Shown: in pieces, positions 50,871 to 60,000 of the stretch
How positions within the stretch are numbered: position 1 is the stretch's first letter
Layout of the letters: every line of letters starts with the position of its first letter
NCBI RefSeq assembly: GCF_008831285.2
Contig: NC_045147.1
Span: 11,041,427-11,101,426, forward strand
DNA from: Nymphaea colorata
Taxonomy: Eukaryota > Streptophyta > Magnoliopsida > Nymphaeales > Nymphaeaceae
Length of the DNA: 60,000 bases
Reading direction: 5' to 3'
Program-made: the position numbers and the translations under genes
The notes under the pieces: model-generated
Told to the model about the DNA's origin: nothing
Seen by the model: only the letters and a program-made list of their open reading frames with translations
Databases searched by the model: none

Positions 50871-51204
50871 GAAGATTAGTTGAAAGGTGGTACACCTTGG
50901 CTTGGTGCCTCAGTGTGATGGACCCTTACAAATCATGCACATGCTTGCAACTATCTATACCAGCTAAAGTTGAGAACTTGGAATAAGTCTCACATAGTTT
51001 CCTCAAGGCCGTTCACAATGATGAAGAGGATGGTGATAGGCTAATGGTTGTTTAGACTTCTCTAAGTGTATGGACACAGTTGAAACGTGAAATTGAGAGA
51101 ATACTAGATGACTGAATAAAGAGACATAACAACCCAAACTATTACATGAGGTGTTAGTTAAGTGCAAAGGACTTTCGGATAGTGAAAAATAGTTGGGGTG
51201 GGAC

Positions 51205-51397
51205 CAGAGGCGGAGCGATGATTTTTTTAAGGGCCAGCTAAATGGTCCAACGAACTGATTCAGGTAGGGCCAAACTAAACCCAAATATAAAAAATACATT
51301 ACACAACTAAAAATTTTCATTTTTTGTAATGTATTTTTTTTTTTCATTAGCTAGGGTGGGGCCACAGCCTAGGCGGGCTCCCCTCCCTCCGCCCCTG
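51205..51397. mobile_element. hAT-like MITE with perfect 8 bp target duplication
   Basis: Ends are CAGAGGCGGAGC and CTCCGCCCCTG (inverted). Flanks GGTGGGAC at 51197-51204 and 51398-51405 are identical, the 8 bp duplication typical of hAT transposons. 193 bp, AT-rich interior with a T-run at about 51327, no coding. Confidence 0.88.
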
Positions 51398-51549
51398 GGT
51401 GGGACATTGAATTTTAGGAGCAAATATAGTGATACCTTGCTAGTTTAACAGAGAGACTATGGAATTCAATGGGTGGATAAGACCTGTAACTTGGGCTAAT
51501 GTAAGCTTACTTTTCTTGGCCAAACTTGCGAGCTAGCACTTGGCAAGTT

Positions 51550-51617
51550 TGGCCCAGGTCAAAGTTTGAAAACTTTAATTCGACCCTCATCATGAAAATT
51601 TTTTGGCTTCGCCCCTG
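51550..51617. mobile_element. Right-end fragment of a hAT-like MITE
   Basis: GGCCCAGGTCAAAGTTTGAA to TTGGCTTCGCCCCTG matches the right 65 bp of the element at 59201-59393 (GGCCCTAGTCAAAATTTAGA ... TAGCTCCGCCCCTG). The left end is missing. Its terminal CTG is shared with the target site of the next element. Confidence 0.65.
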
Positions 51618-51622
51618 TCCAT

Positions 51623-52491
51623 TAAGGCTGGGCGTCGGGCCGAGCCAGGAAAATCCCGGCCCGGGCCCGACAGCCAGGCCCGATAACCAAATCGGGCTAG
51701 GCCCGGGCGGGAAAGGCGGCCCAGCGGCGGCCCGGCCGGCCCGACTCCCGCCCTCAGGCGGCCTCCGCCCTGAGCCCTCGGCTCGCTCGGTCGCTCCCGT
51801 GACCCTCCCTCTCTCTTCCCGTCTGCCTCTCCTCCCTCTTTGCTCCCTCTCCTTCTCCCTCCCGTCTCCCTCTCCCTCTGCTCCTTCTCCCTTCCGTCTC
51901 CCTCTGCTCCTTCTCCCTTCCGTCTCCCTCTCCCTCTGCTCCCTTCCGTCTCCTTCTCCCTCTGCTCCCTCTCCCTTCCGTCTCCCTCTCCCTCTGCTCC
52001 TTCTCCCTTCCGTCTCCCTCTCCCGTTTCCCTCTCCCTCCCTCTCCCTCTCCCTTCTGTCTCCCTCTCCCTCTGCTCCCTCTCCCGTTTCCCTCTCCCTC
52101 TCTGCCTCCGTCCACCGCAGCTCCGCTCGCTCCCCTCCCTCTCCGCCTCCGTCTCCCTCTCCCTTTCCCGTTTCACTCTCCGCCTCCGTCCACCGCAGCC
52201 CCGCAGCTCCCCTCCCTCTCCGCCGTGATGGCCGGCCGTCTTGGCGGCATCCGCCGCCGGCCACCCACGAAGTTGGGTGGCCTGGACGAGACACTCGACC
52301 GCTCGGGCCGTCGAGTGCGGGTCGGGTCCGCCAAACAGGCCGGGCCGGGCTTGATTTCTGTGGACCAGACCCGGTACCCGGCCCGACAATATATCGGGCC
52401 GGGCACGGGCCCGGGTTTCAGGCCCGACGGGCCGACCCGGGCCGGGTTTTAGAGGCCGGGCCGGGCCGGCCCGGCCCTATACCCACCCATG
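51623..52491. mobile_element. GC/CT-rich hAT-like non-autonomous element with minisatellite core
   Basis: Identical 8 bp flanks CTGTCCAT at 51615-51622 and 52492-52499 define an 869 bp insertion. Its ends, TAAGGCTGGGCGTCGGGCC and GGCCCTATACCCACCCATG, are imperfect inverted repeats. Next to the ends come GGCCCGGCC-rich blocks; the middle (about 51790-52150) is a CT-only-like array of CCTTCCGTCTCCCTCTG-type units. Long open frames on both strands (Ser/Pro/Leu on plus, Arg/Glu/Gly on minus) come from the stop-free repeat and are not counted as genes. Confidence 0.8.
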
Positions 52492-52499
52492 CTGTCCAT

Positions 52500-55200
52500 A
52501 CCGTTGTGAGGTATTTGAGAATTACAATTGTGCAGTTCTCTAAAATAAAAGAAAGAAGGTCTCCAACATTTTTTGAGGACACACCTTAGTCATTGGTTGA
52601 TGTACTATTACAACTAGGCCTGTGGTGCCTTAGCCACTAGAGCTAGGACAACCATGGAGAGATAACGCTGCTAAGATTTCTTTATGTTTATGATCATTTT
52701 ATGTTTATGATCATTAGCCTTCTGACAATGCATTACCAACGTATGTAATTGATCAAAATGTGTTGTCTCTTTTGAAAACAACTTTGTATATGTTAGTCTG
52801 CTAGTTAATTTTCTTTATTTTTTTTTCTTAAGGCTATTTGTTTCATTTGGTTGAATCAAAATGACCTGACTTAAACAATTTTTAACCATTTTGAGCAATA
52901 AATTGCCCGAGTGCCTCTCAGTACGGTTTGATGGGAACAAATTAACCACCTGAATTGATTTGGAATATTTTATTGAAAGCAAGTACGATTTTGCCAATAA
53001 ACAAGGAAAATGCAGAGAGTGAGGATACACCATAAAGATTCATGGATGTTATAAGATTTTGAACTGAGCAAATAGCCCATATAATTGGCATCCTGTTTAT
53101 GGATGAAAATAAGTGGTCTTTGTGGGTAGGCACCTGCACCTAGCACCGCCACTGCCAGAGAAATGTGGGCCTAACTTTGGGCCAAATCCTTCTTTGCATC
53201 TTTAAAATAAAGAGTAGAGCCGAACTCTAGTTTTCAAAATTTCAACATAGGTAGAATAATATTTTTCAAAATCATTTTACAGGGGTTAACTTAAAAATTT
53301 TAAAAATCAAAACAGGTTTTTTCTTTTTTTTTTCTTCAAAATCTCAGGGGAGATCGGGTCGGGCTTAGCACGATCTGATTGAAATAAAATTAAAAGGACA
53401 AAGAATACACATTACACCACCCAATCCGGCTGTGTGTGTATATATATAAAATAAAAAATTAAACATAGGTTATCAGGCCGACCCCAAGGGGGTACCTGAC
53501 TTGATGCCCTTGTATAAGCTTACATAATGTTCATATACAGCGTCATCAATGTTGGTGAGCATGACAGTCCGGCCCCCACGTGGACCCATTGGCATCCTAT
53601 GATCAACAACAAGCGATCCACAAGATGCGTCATGAGCTTGTGTAGGCTTATGTTTGAATAGAATAGCATAAAAATTGTTTTTAAAAAATTTAAATTTAAA
53701 TGTCATCTTTTTAGTTGTCCATACTGCTCGATGCATGCCTTCCTGCACGCATCTTTTTTCAGGGTTATATGTTGTTAGGTGCTGACAACATTGGTCTGCG
53801 TCTGGTCTTTGATAGATGCTGCAAGAAACAACAGGAGCTGACGCGATCTCAAACATCCATTAGATCCGGCCACCCATTTCCTCTATCAATTCCTAATGGC
53901 GCTTTCTTTGTTGAAGGACAGCTTACAAGATTCCCTGACTCTGTTCAAAAGTTGACATCATTGCCGGTTTTCGACAGTTTGGTTTGCTCTCACATCATTT
54001 CGCTCTCTGCTTGATACGAGCACAGCTTTCTTTTTAGCTTACAGTTCTTTTTGACTGAAATTTGACTCAGATGCTCCATTTTAGGTCCTCAAACCGCGAT
54101 TTGATCTTTAAAACTCCGTCTTAGATTCTGATCTTTGATTTGACAGAGTTCAATTAAGCTTTGAAACTTAGTTGCCATCGCAGCACAGCGGCCTAGCTAG
54201 GGGTTCCCTTGACTCATCGGCCGGGATCAGTGGGGGAGTACGGCCCTCGAGTCTAAATATTATGGCAGAAAAAGGGAGGGAGAGGATCGTAAGCTGCTGT
54301 GGTCGTCTTTGTAGTTGTCCTCCTCCATGGCTCCACCACCTTCGTAATCGTACGCCATGATTAAAGAGCAATCTTTCTAAAATAATGTTTCTCCACCGCT
54401 TCCCGTCTATGCTTTTCCGTCCTCCCCACCATTAAATTTTCTTCGTTTTCATCTCAGGCAGCGTCAAGGCGGAGGTGCGGGCCTGAGGCGTCCGTATCAG
54501 TGCACATGCTCGGCAGATCTGGTGGTGGTGGAAGGTCGTCGCCAAATTCCGTAATCACAGGGGCCTCCCTGCTTTAACGCTTATAGGGGAGTGTGCGTAG
54601 CGTAGGTACGACCCTACCGCCTCTCCCTCTCTTTCTCTCTCTACTGAAACTGGCAGATGCTCTCGGCCTCGGCATGACTCAGACTTACTACTACGTTGGG
54701 CCCCAGAGGACCGAAAAATTGGCCTGGAGTCAGGTGCTGCGTGTCTGAGCAGGACAAGCGCCAGCGCCATATACGGTACATCCTAGCCGACAGGCATGTT
54801 AGCATGTTAGAGTATTGATGGATGTATGTTAAGTATTCGACACTTTACCGAATACAGTTCCAAGTCCCCATCAGTTTTTCACCTAACGCTAACGCCCATG
54901 ACCCATGGGCGACATACTTGGCCTCGACCGATCGGAGGCAGGCGAGGTTATTTTCAACAGACGTTCTTTTTTGAAATATTTTATTTATGGCTTAAAAGAG
55001 ATTTGAAGCTTTCATTCAACTCCTCATTTTATAGGGTATAAAACTTCGTTGTAGTGCATCAATATGTTGTTCTTGCCATGCTTCAACTTGCATATTTACA
55101 TGTCAGCATAGAGAGTTGACATATCAAAGATTCGAAATGAAAACTACCTACCTACACCTCTATTCCTGCCATTACACCAACCCCCTCTTAGGGATGAGGT
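52500..55200. other. Gene-free stretch with scattered repeat debris
   Basis: It holds A/T-rich DNA (52800-53340), a short minus-strand frame ending at 53473 that looks protein-like but is not recognised, and a GC-richer block (54160-54780) with no supported gene. No RNA gene seen. Confidence 0.5.
53473..53640 (-). other. Unrecognised protein-like frame (possible exon or gene remnant)
   Basis: Read on the minus strand, the last 55 or so codons before a TGA at 53473 have ordinary protein composition: HDASCGSLVVDHRMPMG then GGRTVMLTNIDDAVYEHY and SLYKGIKSGTPLGSA. The part farther upstream is Lys/Phe/Asn-rich and looks non-coding, so the boundary is near 53640. I do not recognise a family. It may be a terminal exon of a decayed gene or transposon, or chance. 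Confidence 0.25.
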
Positions 55201-55499
55201 TATTTTCATTTTAACCGAGCTAGCTGATGAGCACATGGAATGAATTATCAAATACAACAAAGTAAATAAGTGGAGACTTGAATGCTTCTATTAGGGCTTC
55301 GAGAAGCATAGTATAGCTGGTTGAATTGGTGGAGCAGTAAAAGACCAGTCATCAGTTTGACTCTTGTAAGTGTTACTCACTTAAACTACAAACTATGGGT
55401 GGATGACGCTTAGTTGACGGTGTCCTACTCCACCTATGTCTTGAAACAGCATTGGACCTTAAAAATCATGAAAAAAAGGGACCAGAGACCTGGGCCTTT

Positions 55500-58400
55500 T
55501 CCAAGTATCTCCTTCACTTGAGCATCAATGACCCCTAAATTAGTTATGCATTTTGATACCAATTTGTGTGATGTCTATAGACTCACAAAACTCATTAGAA
55601 TACTCTTTTCTATTCCCAATAACATTTCAAGAACACCTTTTGAACTCATTGATTCATACCTATGCCTTACCCTTGAAGCAACATCTTATTTTGGATTTAG
55701 ATGCTACCTCGCCTTTAGGAATGAATTTTAGAAATGCGCTTGCTTTATTTCTTAAGGAAACTAAGGACAAGGTCATTTTTTGCTTCAAAATAATTTATAA
55801 GCATTTTACAAAATGATTGGAACATAATTTGCATACTGCAAAACCAAAATAAACATGATGTTGGATATACATATATAAATCTTTGGAAGAATATGAACAA
55901 GAATATGGAATATATCACCTGGGTACTTGCATTGAAACCCCTGAATAGAGCGGGGGTTACCAAACACACAAATCGCCATATGTTATAGGTTATTGGGACC
56001 ATTACGTTTCAAATAAATGTTTATATTGATGTCATGCTGCTTGTTACCTCATCAATAAGACTCCAAGCAAAAAAGCTCACAGGAGAAATCATCCTTGGAG
56101 ATTCCAAAAGGGAGGAGGATTTAAGTAGGACATTTTGAAATTTAGATGTACTTTATATATCCTTATATGCCCTCAAAGCTTAGAGACAAAGTTAACACTT
56201 GGGCGATCAAGTGCAAATTCTTAGGTTATGCTGCTATTTATTATACACGTGTTATAGCCTCAAAAAGGGGAAACTATATGTTTTTCATTATGTTAGCTTT
56301 GATGAAAAATTAAGTTACTTCCAGAAATAGGACACACACTAGGGACAAGGAGAGTTGAGAAGTAACAATATACACAAGGCTAAAGGGTATGACCATATTT
56401 TCACAATTCTAATTCCTCAACTAGAAAAGGTCCAATGAGAATGATCTTGAAATGTCAACTAAACGATTAAACCTAGAGCCCAACTTTACCTCCTAAAGCA
56501 CGTAAAATATAACATCATCCAAACGAATCGGTAAACCTATTCCGGGTGAGCAGGAAACGCACTGCTCGACACAGAGTCAAAATTTCTGCCCAATCCCTTG
56601 TTCCTTTAAGGTGCAAAGATGCTTTCAATGTTTTCGGATACCGTCACTGTTGTGCTTCAACGTATGCATTAGTGACTTTCTTTTGCAACACATGAAGTTG
56701 ATGCTCTTGGTACTCGAAATTGAAATTGGCCACCTATCAGCTGCCACCCCAAGCTGTTGCGTCAAGCCCATCGGGAACTGCACTCAACATGTTCATAGAC
56801 AGTATTACATCACCTACCCAACCATCTAGTACCCAATTGACAAATCCATCAATTATGACCTATTTCATAAGGGACAGGTTGCTTTCCTTGTAGCCATCTC
56901 TCAACATATAAGCTAAACCGTAATCCTTTCAAAAAGCTAGAAACGACCACCATGGAATAAAGCTATGCAAGAAGGTAGAGACCCTTATTATAATTAGACA
57001 TCTGTCTTCTAGGGGAAAGGTTGTTGGGTCTCATTGGGCATACAAAGTGAAATATGAAGTGATAGGAGGATTGAGAGACATAAAGCCAAACACGCTACCA
57101 AAGTGGTTTACTCAAACCCATGTGCCATGGTGCAAACTATGCTGAGTCCTTTGCCCTAAGATGGATATGCTACTAAGGGTGGAGGTAGGAATTTTTCTTT
57201 GCAAGGGCTGAACTGTACTTTAAAATTTTAGCAGGGGCCGTAATATAATTTCTTTTTCAAAATTTTTATATTGGTTAAATTAACATTTTTACAATTTATA
57301 CATAATTTTTTTTATTTTTTTAAAACTCCGGGCGTGGGGGTGGGGGGCTGGGGGTTGGGGAGGAGGTGCGCAATGGCTCCTGCCGCCCGCTGCCTCCACC
57401 CCTGCATGCTACACATCTTCCTCTAGTCTGCACCAGCTAGATGTTAGGAACACATTTATTTTCAAGGAAACTTGGGAGATGAAGTATATAAGCATCTATC
57501 CCTCTGTTACTTAGAATAAGGCCAATTCACAAGGCTTGCAAATTCAAGAAGGCCATCTTTGGCCTAAAGTAGTCGCCTCAAGTTTGGTACTCAAAACTAA
57601 GCACGATATCATAAAGAAGAGAATTCAATAAAACGGTTGTTCATAATTCTTATTAACAATGCAGGAATAGAATGACTTTCAAAACAATGTTTTGTGTATG
57701 TAGATGATATCATCTTCATTGGCAAATGTAAATGCAACATTAAGAACATAATCAATAACTAAGTACCACAAGTATTCAACATAAAAAATCTCCGAAGACT
57801 CAAATGCTTTCTTGGAATTGAAATTGAATGCTCCTATAAAAAGTTATACCTTTCCCAATCCAAATAAACATTAGATCTCGTAAAAGAGATGGGCAAGTTG
57901 GGAACCAACGCTATACATAGACACTTGGATCGAACCATTATCACAAGTTAATTTGAAGAACCGAAGCCTCTAATTGACATTGGAGGGGCGAAATATGGTG
58001 GGCAAGCTTATAAACATGACAATAACAAGGCTTGACATTGCATATTTAATAGGAAGAGTAAATCGAAACATGCATAAACTGACAAAGACTATCATGCAAG
58101 CAATGGAACGGACATTTCACTACATTATTAAACATACTCCTGGATAAGGGTTGCACCAATAGAATTCTGGACAAGGGTTGTGGACGACAAAGTATAAAAA
58201 CTTAGATATTGTCAGATATTCAAGTGCTTACTAGGTCAGAGACTCTATACATAGAAAGTCTAAAACTGGATATTACATATTCTTCGGAGGCAATCTAACT
58301 ATAAGGAAGAGCTAAAAAACAAATTATTCCACTATGGAGGTTTAGTATATAAGAAGATCTAGTAGAGGGCAACGTCATCCATGTGTTGTGAAATCTAGTG

Positions 58401-58720
58401 AACTAGTACCTCCTCGCAAGTGCGGAATTCAGAGTAACACTTATTAAGACGAATTGCAATAATTAAGCTGCCAATCTGACATTTCATGAGAGAACTAAGT
58501 AGTCATTATAAAAGAGAGAAATATAAAGCAAAAAACATGTACATATGTCATCAGTGGAAATCAACTTACCAATGCTCTAACAAAAGTAGTATCAAAGGTT
58601 CAACTACATCACATATCGGACAGATGTGGTGTCCCAATATCCATTATCTGAGCTATTTATTAAAAAATTTATCTTTTAACACAAATGGAAACGATTGGGG
58701 GCTCACATTCTTGAGCTGAT
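55500..58720 (+). mobile_element. Decayed copia-type retrotransposon, pol region
   Basis: Plus-strand broken frames follow copia pol order. CDVYRLTKLIRILFSIPNNI (about 55570) is the pre-integrase/integrase start; IKCKFLGYAAIYYT (about 56200) is the integrase end. SRGKVVGSHWAYKVKYEV (about 57010) opens the RT, followed by SSSLHQLDVRNTFIF (about 57420) and YVDDIIFIG (about 57695, YVDD intact). Next are LRRLKCFLGIEIE (about 57790), GKLINMTITRLDIAYLIG (about 58000), YSSAY...RKSKTGYYIFFGGN (RNase H, about 58215) and AANLTFHERTK (about 58470). No LTRs recognised. Frame is broken repeatedly and by the MITE at 57174-57404. Confidence 0.85.
57174..57404. mobile_element. hAT-like MITE inserted in the copia reverse transcriptase
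   Basis: Ends TAAGGGTGGAGGTAG and CTGCCTCCACCCCTG are imperfect inverted repeats. Flanks TATGCTAC (57166-57173) and CATGCTAC (57405-57412) agree at 7 of 8 bases. Interior is AT-rich, then a G-run (GTGGGGGTGGGGGGCTGGGG) near the right end. Shares its left interior with 41992-42183. Confidence 0.82.
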
Positions 58721-60000
58721 TCTTACTTGCCACAAGGAGCTCCATTGTACCTATTGCTTTTTTTGTGACAATATTCTGATATGCCCTCTACATATTCATT
58801 TTTCACGGAATTAAACGAGCATAACTGACCTTAGCTTGCCTAGCTCAAGCTCGGCTTGTTTATTTAAGTGAGTCTATTTCTTAACTTGAACTTGGCTTAT
58901 TTATTAAGTGAGTCAAGTTTGCTTTCTAATGTGATCCTGGTTATTGACATCACATGTAGTGGGCAAGCATCCAAACTGAGAATTTAACTTTTGGGAGATG
59001 ATCATTGATTCATTGTTACTAGATTGCTCGAGGAGGGAGCAAAGCCAGTATGAGTGGAAAGAAGCTCTGCTACACAAAACTAACAATGTACATTCTCTCA
59101 TGGGAAAGAGACAAAGTTGGTGGAGCTATCATGCATGTAGATGATAGTGGAGACATTGAACAGGGGATCCAAAGCAAATTACATCATGCAGAGGTAGTCG
59201 TAGGGGCGGAGCCAAGGTAGGGCCACATGGGCCCTGGCCCCACTTCAATTTTTTTTTTAAAATTTACATGTAAATTTTAAAAAAAAATCACTTGTTTTAT
59301 ATAAAAATTTTGAAAAATGATATTTCGGCCCTAGTCAAAATTTAGAAACTTCAATTCATCCTATCTCATGAAGAATTTCTAGCTCCGCCCCTGGGTAGTC
59401 AGCAAGTCGTAGGGAAAAACCTTGCAGCTAGTATCGGTTAAGAAGACTAATTGGACGAGCATACAACTCGTTAAACGAGTATGGCTTAATTGGGGATGTA
59501 AAGGTGCATAGCAGGCTAGTGATAGTGCTCTAATTTTCCATTGCATGAGTAGGTACAGTGCAGGGAGGTCCATATGTTGAACTTGGAAAGTGAAAGAGAT
59601 GCAACCGAAGTGATGGCATGTGAAAACAAGGATGAGAGACTAGTGACTCAAACAAAGGCAACCCTACCAATGAAGGGAGTGATGCCATATGACCCGAATT
59701 TATGCCTGCCTTGACTTTGACATGGATATAGTCCTGAAAGGAAGTAGTAGAATGGGAATACTTCAAAGAGGCCTAAATGCTTGTGCCTTTCCGACTGCAT
59801 CTAGGGTTCAGGGCTGTTTGAAACTTAGGTAAGTAACATGTAAGAACCTATCAACTAAAGTGTCATGCAATCACCCATTAACAGTTTAAAGCACTAGCAC
59901 CTATGAAAATAAAACAAACTAATGTCTGGGCTTTCACCAGCCTGCCAATCTAACCAACTACATTACGCCTCTTGGGGCATCTGAAAGGTTGCATAGGGCT
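58721..60000. other. Right-edge flank without supported gene
   Basis: Apart from the MITE at 59201-59393 and a short duplicated phrase near 58860-58920 (TTATTTAAGTGAGTC / TTATTAAGTGAGTC), I see no gene, RNA gene or further repeat ends. It may include the 3' LTR remains of the copia element to the left, but no LTR pair was found. Confidence 0.5.
59201..59393. mobile_element. hAT-like MITE
   Basis: Ends TAGGGGCGGAGCC and AGCTCCGCCCCTG are inverted repeats with one change at the first base. Flanks GGTAGTCG (59193-59200) and GGTAGTCA (59394-59401) agree at 7 of 8 bases. 193 bp; the right third matches the fragment at 51550-51617. Confidence 0.85.

Noticed and set aside
51507-52589. Five long open frames of 200-308 codons on both strands
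   Set aside because: They come from a CT/GA minisatellite without stop codons inside a transposon-like insertion; composition is only Ser/Pro/Leu or Arg/Glu/Gly.
55315-55385. tRNA-like stretch
   Set aside because: Words resembling tRNA boxes occur, but no cloverleaf arms can be paired by eye.

Overview
The window is nuclear DNA from a flowering plant. Three protein-coding genes have GT-AG introns of 80 bp to 4.6 kb, the DNA is AT-rich with GC-rich gene starts, and plant copia, gypsy, LINE and hAT-type repeats are frequent. The species cannot be fixed from sequence alone. A grass looks unlikely because the coding exons are not strongly GC-rich, but I could not test this.

Left part (1-18.9 kb): a minus-strand gene for a KEULE/SEC1-type SM protein, which binds syntaxins in vesicle fusion and cytokinesis. 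It starts at 15656 and runs off the left edge. Fifteen exons join in frame to the first 453 residues; the C-terminal third lies outside. Its introns carry tandem duplications, a repeat with CCTAGGCG-type ends and an LTR-like block. A 3.3 kb AT-rich spacer follows, without a convincing gene.

Middle part (18.9-36.7 kb): two plus-strand genes. The first is a class II CPD DNA photolyase (PHR1/UVR2 type, 9 exons, 542 aa from the ATG at 19083 or 588 aa from an in-frame ATG at 18945). About 1.3 kb later comes a single-pass, WD40-repeat TBL2-like protein (10 exons, 449 aa). Intron 2 of the latter holds an antisense copia fragment that is itself split by a small hAT-like element.

Right part (36.7-60 kb): no intact host gene was found. 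It is layered transposon debris: gypsy reverse transcriptase/RNase H pieces (42.6-43.9 kb), a decayed LINE (44.9-47.2 kb), a 2.8 kb element with about 385 bp inverted arms (47.2-50.0 kb), a gypsy integrase piece (50.1-50.9 kb), several short hAT-like elements with 8 bp target duplications, one very GC/CT-rich 869 bp hAT-like element (51.6-52.5 kb), and a decayed copia element (about 55.5-58.7 kb) with a hAT-like insert. The gypsy pieces on either side of the LINE and foldback element are in the same orientation and in protein order, so they may be one element opened by later insertions.

The three host genes belong to different processes (membrane fusion, UV repair, ER-linked WD40 function) and show no sign of acting as a unit. 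I found no convincing undescribed system. The most informative signals are the nested insertions with readable target duplications, the long inverted-arm element, and the two possible starts of the photolyase. All gene names rest on protein patterns recognised by eye; no database search or alignment program was run.
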